64,000 nt of DNA from Vibrio metoecus (lineage in GTDB: Bacteria; Pseudomonadota; Gammaproteobacteria; Enterobacterales; Vibrionaceae): contig NZ_JJMN01000062.1 in NCBI RefSeq assembly GCF_000696385.1, positions 186,001 through 250,000 of the forward strand. Reading direction: 5' to 3'. Numbering within the stretch: position 1 is the first letter of the stretch; each line of letters starts with the position of its first letter. The notes under the pieces are model-generated. The model was not told the origin of the DNA, did no database searches, and worked only from the letters and a program-made list of their open reading frames with translations. Positions 38,752-49,306 of the stretch are shown piece by piece. The translations under genes and the position numbers were made by a program.

Positions 38752-39555
38752 ATGTCTCAATCTGACTTAGTCACCATCAAAAATTTGCGTTTTTCGCGCT
38801 CGCAGCGCGTCATTTTTGATGACATAGATCTGCATGTCCCCAAAGGTAAAGTGACAGCAATTATGGGGCCTTCGGGAATCGGTAAAACCACACTGCTGCG
38901 TTTGATCGGCGGTCAACTCCTGCCAGAACAGGGAGAGATCTGGTTCGATGGTGAAAATATTCCCACCCTCAGTCGCCGCAAACTGTATCGTGCTCGTAAG
39001 AAGATGAGCATGCTGTTCCAATCAGGCGCGCTGTTTACCGATCTTAATGTGTTTGACAATGTGGCTTACCCATTGCGCGAGCATACCGAACTCGATGAAG
39101 GCATGATTAAAACCTTAGTGCTGCTGAAATTAGAGGCGGTCGGGCTGCGTGGTGCCGCGTATTTAATGCCAAGTGAGCTTTCCGGCGGCATGGCGCGCCG
39201 AGCTGCACTGGCAAGGGCTATTGCACTCGATCCTGAGCTCATCATGTATGATGAGCCGTTTGTTGGGCAAGATCCGATCACCATGGGGGTACTGGTTGAA
39301 CTGATCCGTAACCTTAATCGAGCCTTGGGTGTCACCTCTGTGGTGGTATCGCACGATGTACCGGAAGTGATGAGCATTGCGGATTGGGTTTATCTGTTGG
39401 CCGATGGTAAGGTGATTGCGCAAGGTTCACCTCAAGCATTGCGCAACAACCCTGATCCGCGCGTACAACAATTTTTATGCGGCGATGCAGATGGCCCTGT
39501 GCCATTTCGTTTTCCTGCGCAGCCGATAGAACAGGAGCTGTTTAGTGCTAAATGA
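38752..39555 (+). CDS. mlaF: MlaF, ATPase of the phospholipid-retrograde ABC transporter
   Basis: MlaF powers the MlaFEDB inner-membrane complex, which keeps outer-membrane lipid asymmetry. Walker [17 protein letters not shown] near residue 40, Q-loop [17 protein letters not shown], signature [15 protein letters not shown], Walker [15 protein letters not shown]-loop VSHDVPE. 267 aa (E. coli 269). It starts the mlaFEDCB-ibaG-murA operon. Confidence 0.96.
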   Translation: MSQSDLVTIKNLRFSRSQRVIFDDIDLHVPKGKVTAIMGPSGIGKTTLLRLIGGQLLPEQGEIWFDGENIPTLSRRKLYRARKKMSMLFQSGALFTDLNVFDNVAYPLREHTELDEGMIKTLVLLKLEAVGLRGAAYLMPSELSGGMARRAALARAIALDPELIMYDEPFVGQDPITMGVLVELIRNLNRALGVTSVVVSHDVPEVMSIADWVYLLADGKVIAQGSPQALRNNPDPRVQQFLCGDADGPVPFRFPAQPIEQELFSAK

Positions 39556-40336
39556 TGTGATGCGATGGGTCAGCTCTGTTGGGCAACGCACGCTGGCGGT
39601 CAGTGAAACTTTTGGCCGCGCAAGCTTAATGCTGTTTGGTGCGCTGGTTGGGCGTCCGCAGCCGATTCGCCATTTTCCGCTCCTCGTTCGCCAGTTATAC
39701 AGCATTGGTGTGCAGTCACTAGCGATCATTATCGTCTCTGGGCTCTTTATTGGCATGGTGCTCAGCTTGCAAGGCTATGTGATTTTGGTCGATTACGGCG
39801 CAGAAACCAGCCTAGGCCAGATGGTGGCGTTATCATTGCTGCGTGAATTAGGCCCAGTGGTCACGGCACTGCTGTTTGCTGGACGAGCGGGCTCTGCCTT
39901 AACCGCCGAAATTGGCTTGATGAAAGCCACCGAGCAGCTGTCTAGCCTTGAAATGATGGCGGTCGATCCACTGAAACGCGTTATTGCGCCACGCTTTTGG
40001 GCGGGAGTCATCTCCATGCCGCTGCTGGCGATGATTTTCATGGCGGTCGGCATTTGGGGCGGCCAATTGGTTGGGGTGGATTGGAAAGGCATTGATCACG
40101 GCAGTTTCTGGTCAGCCATGCAAGCTTCGGTTGAATTGGGCCAGGATATCGGTAACAGCACCATCAAATGTGTGGTGTTTGCGTTTACCGTGACTTGGAT
40201 TGCTCTGTTTAACGGTTATGACGCGATCCCGACTTCAGAAGGGATCAGCCGAGCGACCACTCGCACCGTAGTGCACTCATCACTGGCCGTACTTGGGCTG
40301 GATTTTGTTCTAACCGCATTGATGTTTGGGAACTGA
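39545..40336 (+). CDS. mlaE: MlaE, permease of the phospholipid transporter
   Basis: MlaE is the inner-membrane permease of the Mla system. Hydrophobic helices and the family core [22 protein letters not shown] and [13 protein letters not shown] are present. 263 aa (E. coli 260). It begins with GTG 39545, which lies inside the end of mlaF and has AGGAG 7 nt upstream; a later ATG (39560) is possible but lacks that site. Overlap with mlaF suggests translational coupling. Confidence 0.93.
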   Translation: MLNDVMRWVSSVGQRTLAVSETFGRASLMLFGALVGRPQPIRHFPLLVRQLYSIGVQSLAIIIVSGLFIGMVLSLQGYVILVDYGAETSLGQMVALSLLRELGPVVTALLFAGRAGSALTAEIGLMKATEQLSSLEMMAVDPLKRVIAPRFWAGVISMPLLAMIFMAVGIWGGQLVGVDWKGIDHGSFWSAMQASVELGQDIGNSTIKCVVFAFTVTWIALFNGYDAIPTSEGISRATTRTVVHSSLAVLGLDFVLTALMFGN

Positions 40337-40338
40337 TC

Positions 40339-40830
40339 ATGCAACAAACACGAAAAATTGAATTTTGGGTTGGCAGCTTTGTCATCGCGGGAATTTGCGC
40401 GATTTTAGTGATGATTTTTCAGGTCGCTGACGTCAAAGGTCTTGGCTCTAGCAATACTTATCGCCTGACTGCGGAGTTTGACAATATTGGTAGCTTGAAA
40501 GTGCGCTCTCCAGTCAAAGTGGGAGGCGTGGTGGTTGGACGCGTTGAGTCGATCGCGCTGAACCCGAAAAATCTATTACCGACAGTTACCTTGGCGATCG
40601 ACAGCCAGTTTAACCAGTTTCCTGAAAACTCAAGTTTGCAGATCCTGACGTCAGGCTTGATTGGGGAACAATATTTGAGTTTAGTGCCCGGATTTGTGTT
40701 TGAAGATGAAGCCATGCTGAAAGAGGGCGATCGCATTGAAGACACTAAATCCGCATTAGTATTGGAAGATTTGATTGGCCAAGTGCTGTATAGCGTGGGT
40801 GGCGGATCAGACAAAGAGAAAAAGGAATAA
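40339..40830 (+). CDS. mlaD: MlaD, MCE-domain lipid-binding protein
   Basis: MlaD is anchored by one N-terminal helix (FWVGSFVIAGICAILVMIF) and forms a hexameric ring that binds phospholipid in the periplasm. A single MCE domain follows (YRLTAEFDNIGSLKVRSPVKVGGVVVGRV in part). 163 aa, shorter than E. coli MlaD (183). It starts 2 bp after mlaE and ends directly before mlaC. Confidence 0.94.
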   Translation: MQQTRKIEFWVGSFVIAGICAILVMIFQVADVKGLGSSNTYRLTAEFDNIGSLKVRSPVKVGGVVVGRVESIALNPKNLLPTVTLAIDSQFNQFPENSSLQILTSGLIGEQYLSLVPGFVFEDEAMLKEGDRIEDTKSALVLEDLIGQVLYSVGGGSDKEKKE

Positions 40831-40833
40831 GTG

Positions 40834-41472
40834 ATGTGGAAAAAAGCGCTACTCCTCGCGAGTACCCTGTTAATGCCTTGGTTTGCGACAGCGGTCACCA
40901 TTGATACCAGCAACCCTTATCAAATGATGAAAGCGGTGGCTGAGAAGTCGTTTGATCGTCTAAAAAACGAACAACCCAAAGTGCATCAAGATCCGCAGTA
41001 TCTCAAAGTGATTGTGGAAGAAGAGTTGATGCCATACGTGAATGAACAATACGCGGCGCTTAAACTGCTGGGGCCCAATCTTAAAGGGGCCAAACGTGAA
41101 GATGTGGCGGAGTTCGTTAAAGCGTTTCGCGCTTATTTGGTGACGAATTACGCGCAAGTGCTGACCCAATACACCAATCAAACCATTGAGTTTGGGCCTG
41201 AAATGCCATTGGAAGAGGATCGCCGCATCACTACAGTGAAAGTGGAAATCCTTGATGCGCCGCGTCCGAATATCAAACTGGAATTTAAACTGCGCCAAGA
41301 GAAATCGGGTGAGTGGAAGGCGTTTGATATGATTGCTGAAGGCATCAGCTTACTGTCCAGCAAACAGTCGGAATGGAGCGGAAAAATTCGTCAAGAAGGT
41401 ATTCTGGCGGTAGCGAAAGAGCTGGAACAGTTAGCGAATCAACCGATCCGTTTTGAGAGCCAAAAGCAATGA
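40834..41472 (+). CDS. mlaC: MlaC, periplasmic phospholipid carrier
   Basis: MlaC shuttles phospholipid between the outer-membrane MlaA and the inner-membrane complex. Signal peptide MWKKALLLASTLLMPWFATA; the mature protein has the MlaC/Ttg2D pattern NPYQMMKAVAEKSFDRL and FVKAFRAYLVTNYAQVLTQY. 212 aa (E. coli 211). I chose ATG 40834 with AAGGAA 6 nt upstream over the in-frame GTG just before it. Confidence 0.94.
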   Translation: MWKKALLLASTLLMPWFATAVTIDTSNPYQMMKAVAEKSFDRLKNEQPKVHQDPQYLKVIVEEELMPYVNEQYAALKLLGPNLKGAKREDVAEFVKAFRAYLVTNYAQVLTQYTNQTIEFGPEMPLEEDRRITTVKVEILDAPRPNIKLEFKLRQEKSGEWKAFDMIAEGISLLSSKQSEWSGKIRQEGILAVAKELEQLANQPIRFESQKQ

Positions 41473-41790
41473 GTCATCCACAATGGTCTGCCGAGAATGA
41501 ACACCAGTTCAGTTTAATTGGCGAACTGGATCGAGAAACGGTACCCAAATTGTGGATCTTTCTCAAAAATTGGCAGCCGCAAGTGAAGCAAATCGAGCTT
41601 TCTTTGCAACAAGTTGTCAGAATTGACTCTGCGGGAATGGTGCTGCTAATTCACTTAATAGAGCATGCAAAAGTGAGAAACTGTCATATAATGCTCAGCT
41701 TCGTGCCAGAACAACTGCGCACACTGTTTCAGTTGAGCAATATTGAACATCTGATGTCTCAACACATAGCCAAACCAGCAGAGGTGAATT

Positions 41791-41798
<8 letters not shown>
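41469..41798 (+). CDS. mlaB: MlaB, STAS-domain subunit of the phospholipid transporter
   Basis: MlaB is a cytoplasmic STAS-domain protein that stabilises and activates MlaF. The STAS core VVRIDSAGMVLLIHLIEHA carries the conserved DSAG loop. 109 aa (E. coli 97). ATG 41469 overlaps the mlaC stop (ATGA), and the ibaG start lies inside its 3' end. Confidence 0.9.
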
Positions 41799-43312
<1,514 letters not shown>

Positions 43313-43336
43313 CGTTAAACTCCTCATTCATGAATG

Positions 43337-43366
43337 GGCCGAAATCCAAGGGTTTCGGCCTTTTTC
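43337..43366 (+). terminator. Terminator of murA
   Basis: GGCCGAAA (43337-43344) and TTTCGGCC (43353-43360) form a perfect stem, followed by T5. It separates the mla-murA operon from plsC. Confidence 0.9.
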
Positions 43367-43390
43367 TTCCAGTGCCTTCGGAGAAGTTGC

Positions 43391-44119
43391 ATGATTGCGT
43401 TATTGCGAATCTTGGCAGTGGCAGTGTTCGCTGTCTATATGTTTGTGTTTGGCTGCGGTTACTGTTTGTTCAGTCCACGTAACCCTAAGCATGTTTATAC
43501 CTTTGGTAAGCAGTTTGCGGCGATGTCGAAAGTGTTCGGCATTAAGCTTGAATACCGCGCTCCGGCCGATGTCGATCAGCGTGGTCAGCACATTTATATT
43601 GCTAACCACCAGAATAACTGGGATCTGTTTACCGTTTCTAAAGCGGTAACGCCAAAAGTGGTCACCGTCGGTAAGAAAAGTCTCGCGTGGATGCCACTGT
43701 TTGGTCAGCTCTATTGGTTGACGGGCAATATCCTGATTGATCGCGCCAACAAAGCCAAAGCCAAAGGCACCATTGATCAAGTGGTTGATTCGATGAAACA
43801 GAGCGATGTTTCGGTGTGGATGTTTCCGGAAGGTACGCGCTCGCGTGGTCGCGGTTTATTGCCGTTTAAAGCGGGCGCTTTCCATGCGGCGATTGGTGCG
43901 GGTGTGCCGATTATTCCTATCGTGTGTAGCTCGACCGATAAGCTTAAATTCAACCGTTGGAACAACGGCCATGTGATTGTCGAAGTGTTGCCTCCCATCA
44001 GCACCGAAGGCTACAGCAAAGAGAATATCCGCGAGCTGTCACAGCACTGTTATGATCTGATGAAAGCCAAACTGGCACAGTTGGATGCCGAAGTGGCTGA
44101 GCTGAACCGTAAAGCCTAG
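43391..44119 (+). CDS. plsC: 1-acyl-sn-glycerol-3-phosphate acyltransferase
   Basis: A membrane-anchored acyltransferase that makes phosphatidic acid from lysophosphatidic acid. N-terminal hydrophobic helix (ALLRILAVAVFAVYMFVFG), catalytic NHQNNWD (H-x4-D) near residue 74, and the acceptor-binding FPEGTRSRG near residue 150. 242 aa (E. coli PlsC 245). I chose ATG 43391 with GGAG 7 nt upstream; an upstream start at 43334 would run through the murA terminator. Confidence 0.92.
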   Translation: MIALLRILAVAVFAVYMFVFGCGYCLFSPRNPKHVYTFGKQFAAMSKVFGIKLEYRAPADVDQRGQHIYIANHQNNWDLFTVSKAVTPKVVTVGKKSLAWMPLFGQLYWLTGNILIDRANKAKAKGTIDQVVDSMKQSDVSVWMFPEGTRSRGRGLLPFKAGAFHAAIGAGVPIIPIVCSSTDKLKFNRWNNGHVIVEVLPPISTEGYSKENIRELSQHCYDLMKAKLAQLDAEVAELNRKA

Positions 44120-44148
44120 CCGCAGTTTTGATCAAAACGAATAAAAAG

Positions 44149-44174
44149 AAAGGGTTGCCACTGGCAACCCTTTT
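44149..44174. terminator. Terminator between plsC and ridA
   Basis: AAAGGGTTGCC pairs with GGCAACCCTTT around ACT and ends in T4. The A-rich left flank suits the convergent ridA transcript too. Confidence 0.88.
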
Positions 44175-44199
44175 GGTATTTGAGATCCAATAAAATGGA

Positions 44200-44589
44200 T
44201 TACTTGCGTACTGCGATCGCTTCGATCTCGATGCCCACATCTTTTGGCAGACGTGCCACTTCAACACAAGAGCGCGCTGGGTAGTGCGCCACTTTATGCT
44301 CATCAAAGAATGCGCCGTACACTTGGTTTACTGTGCCGAAGTCGTTGAGATCTTTGACGAATACGGTCATTTTCACAATGTCACCGACGGTTAGGCCTGA
44401 GGCTTCAACCACGGCTTTCACGTTATCCAGTGATTGGCGAGCTTGTGCAGCGATATCGGCAGGAATTTCACCTGTGGCTGGATTCACTGGGATTTGACCA
44501 GACGTCAGTACCATGTTGCCAAGATCAACACCTTGAATGTATGGGCCAATGGCAGCCGGAGCCGCGTCAGTATGCAGAACTTTTGTCAT
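44200..44589 (-). CDS. ridA: RidA family reactive-intermediate deaminase
   Basis: RidA hydrolyses reactive enamine/imine intermediates released by PLP enzymes such as threonine dehydratase. The family pattern is clear: AIGPYIQGVDLGNMVLTSGQIP, and the active-site Arg in ARSCVEVARLPKDVGIEIEA. 129 aa (E. coli 128). Located next to pyrI-pyrB as in many gamma-proteobacteria; about 104 bp separates it from pyrI, so it may have its own promoter. Confidence 0.92.
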   Translation of the reverse strand: MTKVLHTDAAPAAIGPYIQGVDLGNMVLTSGQIPVNPATGEIPADIAAQARQSLDNVKAVVEASGLTVGDIVKMTVFVKDLNDFGTVNQVYGAFFDEHKVAHYPARSCVEVARLPKDVGIEIEAIAVRK

Positions 44590-44693
44590 CTTTCTTATCC
44601 GTTAGTGGTTCGAAAATCGCTGTTCAGTTTGCCTGTAAAGCTTTGGTAGGTAAAGCGCCGAGCTCTCATTTATCCCTATCTTGCTGACAGCGG

Positions 44694-45161
44694 TTAAGCT
44701 TCGATTTCCGTGACCACATCGCGCGCAAACACTTTTTCGCAGTATTTGCATTTTAGGCGGATGTCGTTGTTCTTCTCAGAAAGCTTAAAGCTGCTTTCCA
44801 CAGGCTCATTGTGTGAAATGCAATTGCTGTTTGGGCAGGCAAACACATTGTTGATGCGCTCTGGCAGTTGCAGCGCCAACTTCTTCACCACTTCGTAGTT
44901 TTCAATTTGGTTTACAGTTGCGTGTGGCGCGTACAGCGCGAGTTTGTTGGCTTGCGCTTCACTGATGAACACATTTTCAATCTTGAGCAGATCTTTGCTG
45001 CCGAGGGCAGAAGAAGGCAGATTGAGGCCGATGGTGACACGCTGCGCAGAGTTGTGCATATCAAACAGCTTCAGCACTTTAATCCCCACTTTGGCGGGAA
45101 TATGGTCAATCACCGTGCCGTTTTTGATCGCTTCAACTTGTAATTTCGTATCTTTGCTCAT
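44694..45161 (-). CDS. pyrI: Aspartate carbamoyltransferase regulatory chain
   Basis: PyrI is the nucleotide-binding regulatory subunit of ATCase, mediating CTP inhibition and ATP activation. The C-terminal zinc-binding set of four cysteines is intact: CPNSNC and CKYC. The N-terminal allosteric domain shows [19 protein letters not shown]. 155 aa (E. coli 153). AAGGAGAG precedes ATG 45161, and it starts 11 bp after the pyrB stop. Confidence 0.96.
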   Translation of the reverse strand: MSKDTKLQVEAIKNGTVIDHIPAKVGIKVLKLFDMHNSAQRVTIGLNLPSSALGSKDLLKIENVFISEAQANKLALYAPHATVNQIENYEVVKKLALQLPERINNVFACPNSNCISHNEPVESSFKLSEKNNDIRLKCKYCEKVFARDVVTEIEA

Positions 45162-45172
45162 GATTGCTCTCC

Positions 45173-46102
45173 TTACAGCGATTCGTTCAAAACTAGAGCC
45201 AGCAAGGCTTCACGGGCGTAAACACCGTTTTCAACTTGCTCGAAATAGTAAGCGTGTGGGGTTTTATCGACATCAGTGGTGATCTCATCCACCCGTGGCA
45301 GTGGGTGCAGCACTTTCAGATTGCTGCGCGCATCGCTCAGGTGCGCTGCGGTCAAAATATAAGCGGATTTTATGTGCGCGTATTCCGATTCATCAAAACG
45401 CTCTTTCTGTACACGTGTCATGTACAGAATATCCAGCTCTGGGATCACGCTTTCCATATCGCTGAACACTTGGTATTTCACGCCTGCTTCATCCAGCTCT
45501 TCACAGATGTAATCTGGCATCGCTAATGCTTCAGGTGCCACAAAGTAGAAGCGGTTGTTATCAAATTTAGCCAGTGCTTGTGCCAGCGAATGCACGGTGC
45601 GGCCATATTTTAAATCACCGACGAACGCGACATCGAGGTTGTCGAGACGGCCTTGAGTTTCAAAAATCGAATAAAGATCGAGCAGGGTTTGCGACGGGTG
45701 TTGGTTTGAACCGTCACCGGCGTTAATCACTGGGACGCCGTTAGAAAATTCAGAGGCTAAACGTGCTGCCCCTTCTTGTGGGTGACGCATTACAAAAGCA
45801 TCAACGTACGAAGAAATTACGCGCACTGAGTCAGCTAAAGTTTCGCCTTTCTTCGCCAGTGACGTGTTGCCGCCGTTATCAAAGCCAATCACGCTGCCAC
45901 CGATACGTTGAATCGCCGTTTCAAATGAGAGGCGAGTACGAGTGGAGGGTTCGAAGAAACAGCTGGCCACGACCTTGTGCTTGATCAGCTCTGGATTCGG
46001 TTGTGCCTTCAGTTGGCCTGCGGTTTTCACAATCAACTCCAACTCAGCGCGTGAGAGTTCAGCAATGGAGATGATGTGCTTTTGGTAAAGCGAATTCGCC
46101 AT
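45173..46102 (-). CDS. pyrB: Aspartate carbamoyltransferase catalytic chain
   Basis: PyrB condenses carbamoyl phosphate and aspartate, the first committed pyrimidine step. Carbamoyl-phosphate loop [11 protein letters not shown] near residue 53, [27 protein letters not shown] and HPLPRVDEI. 309 aa (E. coli 311). It is controlled by the pyrL leader and attenuator immediately upstream, and co-transcribed with pyrI. Confidence 0.97.
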   Translation of the reverse strand: MANSLYQKHIISIAELSRAELELIVKTAGQLKAQPNPELIKHKVVASCFFEPSTRTRLSFETAIQRIGGSVIGFDNGGNTSLAKKGETLADSVRVISSYVDAFVMRHPQEGAARLASEFSNGVPVINAGDGSNQHPSQTLLDLYSIFETQGRLDNLDVAFVGDLKYGRTVHSLAQALAKFDNNRFYFVAPEALAMPDYICEELDEAGVKYQVFSDMESVIPELDILYMTRVQKERFDESEYAHIKSAYILTAAHLSDARSNLKVLHPLPRVDEITTDVDKTPHAYYFEQVENGVYAREALLALVLNESL

Positions 46103-46133
46103 GATCGTCTTCCCTATATTTTCTAACAGCCAT

Positions 46134-46161
46134 AAAAAAGCCCCCCATTAGGGAGGCTTTA
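46134..46161 (-). terminator. pyrBI attenuator (intrinsic terminator in leader)
   Basis: On the minus strand AAAGCCTCCC pairs with GGGGGGC plus T6 around a 4-nt loop. It ends about 32 bp before the pyrB start. The pyrL stop codon overlaps its left edge, the geometry needed for a ribosome close behind polymerase to block hairpin formation when UTP is low. Confidence 0.88.
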
Positions 46162-46254
46162 ACAAATCGATGAGGGGAAAAACAGTGAGGCCAGTAAGCC
46201 AATTTGCTTACTATAGTGGACACTGCTTTGAGCTGCACGCTGTGCAAATTTCAT
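46159..46254 (-). CDS. pyrL: pyrBI operon leader peptide
   Basis: A 31-codon frame, MKFAQRAAQSSVHYSKQIGL then LASLFFPSSIC, starts at ATG 46254 behind GAGGGG (6 nt spacing). It stops exactly at the foot of the attenuator hairpin. Just before the stop the RNA has a U-rich cluster (CTGTTTTTC), where polymerase would pause at low UTP. This matches UTP-sensitive attenuation known for E. coli pyrBI, whose leader also has consecutive Phe codons before its terminator. A longer TTG-initiated frame in this region overlaps pyrB and has no good ribosome-binding site, so I rejected it. The peptide itself probably has no function. Confidence 0.75.
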   Translation of the reverse strand: MKFAQRAAQSSVHYSKQIGLLASLFFPSSIC

Positions 46255-46281
46255 TGGCTACCCCTCAGACAAACGGTCGGC

Positions 46282-46309
46282 ATTATACGCCGAAAGTGTG
46301 TGAGCGCAA
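46282..46309 (-). promoter_or_regulatory. Promoter of pyrL-pyrBI
   Basis: On the minus strand TTGCGC (46309-46304), a 16-bp spacer and a perfect TATAAT (46287-46282) lie about 28 bp before the pyrL start codon. Confidence 0.7.
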
Positions 46310-46351
46310 GCGATTACATCACAGAGTCAGGGATATTAAATCAGTGGCACG

Positions 46352-47356
46352 CTATTGGCCTAAAGTGGCGACCATCACCGCCTTGATAGTGTGTAGTCGA
46401 TTCTCCGCTTCATCAAACACAATCGAGTATTCTGACTCAAACACCTCTTCGGTGACTTCCAATCCTTGCATGCCGTATTTGGCCGCAATCTCTTGACCCA
46501 CTTTGGTTTGGTCGTCATGAAATGCCGGTAAGCAGTGCATGAATTTAACTTGCGGATTACCTGTTGCTTTGATCACATCCATGTTGATTTGATATGGCTT
46601 CATTAACGCAACCCGCTCATCCCAAGCATCCGCCGCTTCACCCATCGAAACCCACACATCGGTGTAAAGGAAATCACAGCCTTTTACGCCCTCATGCACG
46701 TCTTCCGTCAAGGTGATTTTGGCTCCGGTTTGCTTGGCAATCTCTTGGCAGGTTGCCACTAATGATTCATTCGGCCAGTAGGCTTTGGGCGCGACTAAGC
46801 GAATATCCATGCCCATTTTGGCTGCGCCCACCATCAGGGAATTGCCCATGTTGTTGCGTGCATCACCAAGGTAAGCGAACTTCATTTCATGCAGTTGTTT
46901 ACCGCGCCCATGCTCTTGCATAGTCAGAAGATCGGCCAAAATCTGCGTGGGGTGAAATTCATCGGTTAAACCATTCCATACTGGTACCCCAGCGTATTTT
47001 CCGAGCACTTCAACAATCTCTTGGCCAAAGCCACGATATTGAATGCCATCGTACATGCGGCCTAACACGCGCGCGGTATCTTTCATCGATTCTTTATGAC
47101 CAATTTGCGAGCCAGAAGGGCCGATGTAGGAAACTTGCGCACCCTGATCAAACGCCGCCACTTCAAAGGCACAGCGAGTACGGGTGGATGACTTTTCAAA
47201 GATCAACGCAATGTTTTTGCCTCGCAGCGTTTTTTGCTCAGTGCCTGCGTATTTGGCGCGTTTTAGCTCGGCAGACAGATCCAGTAGGAAGTGGATCTCT
47301 TTTGGAGTGAAGTCGAGCAGTTTTAAAAAGTTGCGATTACGTAAATTGAAAGCCAT
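46352..47356 (-). CDS. argF: Ornithine carbamoyltransferase
   Basis: ArgF makes citrulline from ornithine and carbamoyl phosphate. Carbamoyl-phosphate loop [15 protein letters not shown] near residue 55, [15 protein letters not shown] near residue 137, ornithine-binding DVWVSMGEA and the MHCLPAFHD motif with the catalytic Cys. 334 aa, as in E. coli. It lies upstream of pyrBI on the same strand but has its own promoter region. Anabolic rather than catabolic assignment rests on context only: no arcA or arcC gene is present here. Confidence 0.92.
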   Translation of the reverse strand: MAFNLRNRNFLKLLDFTPKEIHFLLDLSAELKRAKYAGTEQKTLRGKNIALIFEKSSTRTRCAFEVAAFDQGAQVSYIGPSGSQIGHKESMKDTARVLGRMYDGIQYRGFGQEIVEVLGKYAGVPVWNGLTDEFHPTQILADLLTMQEHGRGKQLHEMKFAYLGDARNNMGNSLMVGAAKMGMDIRLVAPKAYWPNESLVATCQEIAKQTGAKITLTEDVHEGVKGCDFLYTDVWVSMGEAADAWDERVALMKPYQINMDVIKATGNPQVKFMHCLPAFHDDQTKVGQEIAAKYGMQGLEVTEEVFESEYSIVFDEAENRLHTIKAVMVATLGQ

Positions 47357-47417
47357 TTCCCTATCCTCGTTTGGCGATTCCAGTTGCGGCTAGTAAAGCA
47401 TGGAAATGCTGCAAAAG

Positions 47418-47433
47418 TGAATAAATATTTTCA
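47418..47433 (-). promoter_or_regulatory. Candidate ArgR box upstream of argF
   Basis: TGAATAAATATTTTCA resembles the ARG box core TGAAT-N4-ATTCA, with one good half-site and one imperfect half. It lies about 60 bp upstream of the argF start, where an arginine repressor would be expected. It is AT-rich, so chance similarity is possible. Confidence 0.35.
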
Positions 47434-47472
47434 ATTAAATAAAGAAAAGCCAATTAAAGATAGATTTTGTGA

Positions 47473-47497
47473 GGCGAGATGCACATAACATCTCGCC
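47473..47497 (-). terminator. Hairpin downstream of the PhoH gene
   Basis: GGCGAGATG (47473-47481) and its complement (47489-47497) form a perfect 9-bp stem with a 7-nt loop, 8 bp beyond the stop. No T-run follows, so it may be an RNA 3' end stabiliser or a weak terminator. Confidence 0.5.
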
Positions 47498-47505
47498 AAA
47501 AGTGA

Positions 47506-48882
47506 TTATAAATTCTCTTCAGCGAATTCAGCCAAGCGACTGCGTACTACGCCATTGAGATGGATGTTGGCGCTGCCTTCAAAGTTTTTGAAGCGCTCAA
47601 CCATGTAGGTAAGACCTGAGGTGACAGGGGTTAAATAGTGGGAATCAATCTGCGCTAAGTTACCTGAGCAGACAATCTTGGTGCCTTCACCACAGCGGGT
47701 GATGATGGTTTTAATCTGCGAGGCGGTGAGGTTTTGACACTCATCGAGCAGCACGAAGGCGTTTTGGATTGAACGACCGCGCATAAAGTTGATCGATTTA
47801 AACTGAATGTTGGCTTTATCGCAGATGTATTTGAGCGAGCCATCGGTACAGTGATCATTTTTATGCAGCGCTTCTAAGGTATCGGTGACGGAAGCGAGCC
47901 ACGGCATCATCTTTTCCTCTTCCGTGCCGGGCAGGAAACCAATTGATTCGCCGATATCAGGGGTGTTACGAGTGACGATGATTTTATCGAACATTTTGCG
48001 CTCGACGGTTTGCTCCAGTGCTGCCGCCATCGCCAGTAAGGTTTTACCACTGCCCGCCGCACCGGTCAGGATCACCAGATCGATATCCGGATCGAGCAAT
48101 GCGTCCAGCGCCATCCCTTGGTAAATATTTTTTGGGGTGATGCCCCACGCTTTGCGATGCATCATGCGTTCACGGCTGAGATCGCGCAGCGTCAATTTAT
48201 CGCCATCGATGGTTTCGACCCGCGCGGCAAAATCGCTGTCTTCATCAATGACATATTGGTTGAGGAAGGTTGGATCGAACGGCGCGCGATCCAGCTTATG
48301 AAAGGTTTTGCCGCCGAGCGTGTAGCTCGCGACATCTTCTACGCTGTCCCAAAAACTGCCAGGACGAGTTTGAAAGCCCTTGGTCAGGTATTGAATATCA
48401 TCAATCAGTTGGTCGGTGCGGTAGTCCTCTACATACAGCACGCCCGCTCCTTTGGCGCGCAAACGCATGTTGATGTCTTTGGTCACCAGTACCACGGCGC
48501 GTGGCGCACGTTGAGTTTGGAGATAAAGTACGGCATTGAGGATCCGGTTATCGCCCTCTTTATCGGTAAAGGCTTTGACGGTTTCATGCAGTTCATAATC
48601 GGCGAGGATCGAGATGGTTCCTGTTGCGCCCTCTTGCTTAGAAAGCGGGATCCCTTCGGTGATTTCTTCGGGAGTGGCATCATGGAATAAGTGCTCTAAA
48701 GCCCGAATCGCTACGCGTGCATCGCGCGCCACATCGCGTTTGCTGTCTTTGATTCGGTCAAGTTCTTCAAGAACGGTCATCGGGATGACCACGTCGTGCT
48801 CTTTGAAAGAGTAAATCGCGAGAGGTTCGTGGAGTAGGATATTGGTATCCAGTACAAACAGTTTCCGATCGGTATCGCCCAT
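47506..48882 (-). CDS. PIN-PhoH domain protein (PhoH2-type predicted RNase/helicase)
   Basis: A 458-aa fusion of an N-terminal PIN nuclease domain (LFVLDTNILLHEP near residue 8, with acidic residues at TVLEELD and DARV/ILADYEL) and a C-terminal PhoH ATPase domain (Walker A LTGAAGSGKTLLA near residue 257, Walker B-like AFVLLDECQNLT, and NFMRGRSI). Proteins of this build in other bacteria unwind and cleave RNA; that activity is inferred here. No antitoxin-like small gene lies immediately upstream, so a toxin role is not supported. Stand-alone gene with a 424-bp gap before rapA. Confidence 0.9.
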   Translation of the reverse strand: MGDTDRKLFVLDTNILLHEPLAIYSFKEHDVVIPMTVLEELDRIKDSKRDVARDARVAIRALEHLFHDATPEEITEGIPLSKQEGATGTISILADYELHETVKAFTDKEGDNRILNAVLYLQTQRAPRAVVLVTKDINMRLRAKGAGVLYVEDYRTDQLIDDIQYLTKGFQTRPGSFWDSVEDVASYTLGGKTFHKLDRAPFDPTFLNQYVIDEDSDFAARVETIDGDKLTLRDLSRERMMHRKAWGITPKNIYQGMALDALLDPDIDLVILTGAAGSGKTLLAMAAALEQTVERKMFDKIIVTRNTPDIGESIGFLPGTEEEKMMPWLASVTDTLEALHKNDHCTDGSLKYICDKANIQFKSINFMRGRSIQNAFVLLDECQNLTASQIKTIITRCGEGTKIVCSGNLAQIDSHYLTPVTSGLTYMVERFKNFEGSANIHLNGVVRSRLAEFAEENL

Positions 48883-49306
48883 AAGCGTCTCCTTGCTACA
48901 TGTAGCATGCTTTATCGTGGATGTTCACAAGCGGCCTGTAGGATCGTACGTTCAGGTGAGCGTTACGATCATTGTCGACTTGCTGCAAACCCGTGTTGAT
49001 ACTCTCTGTTTGAACTTGCAGGCTTTGTGCCAACCAATTTTTGACACAAATCCCGCACCTTCAATTCGAGTATAGCAATCATCTTGTTAACAAATGCCAT
49101 TGGTTTTTGACAATTTGATGTCACCCCAAAAAGCTACTACAAAAAAAAGCGCGTTACGGCAGGGAATGGGCGTGACCTGTGTCACGCCATCAAGTAAGAT
49201 TAGCGGCCTTTTTCTGCACTCAAAGCAGTCAGCATCCATAATAAAAAGCTGGCTGGAGTGAAGTGCAAAAATTCTCTGCAACGCTATTTGATGAGGTAGT
49301 CCATTC
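48883..49306. other. 424-bp intergenic region between PhoH gene and rapA
   Basis: No gene is supported here. It must contain the promoters of the two divergent genes. The only structured element I see is the CRP-like palindrome at 49169-49188, listed separately. A ribosome-binding-like GATGAGGTAG lies before the rapA start. Confidence 0.5.
49169..49188. promoter_or_regulatory. CRP-like palindrome upstream of rapA
   Basis: GGCGTGAC and GTCACGCC are perfect 8-bp arms around CTGT. The core GTGA-N6-TCAC (49172-49185) fits the CRP half-site order and spacing, though the outer bases are C/G instead of T/A. It lies 119 bp upstream of the rapA start codon. It could also be a hairpin; no T-run follows. 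Confidence 0.45.

Noticed and set aside
46059..46247. 62-codon TTG-started frame as the pyrL leader
   Set aside because: It has no good ribosome-binding site and runs into pyrB. The ATG frame at 46254-46159 has GAGGGG and stops at the attenuator foot.
47506..48882. PIN-PhoH gene as the toxin of a toxin-antitoxin pair
   Set aside because: No small antitoxin-like frame with a ribosome-binding site lies immediately upstream of its start.
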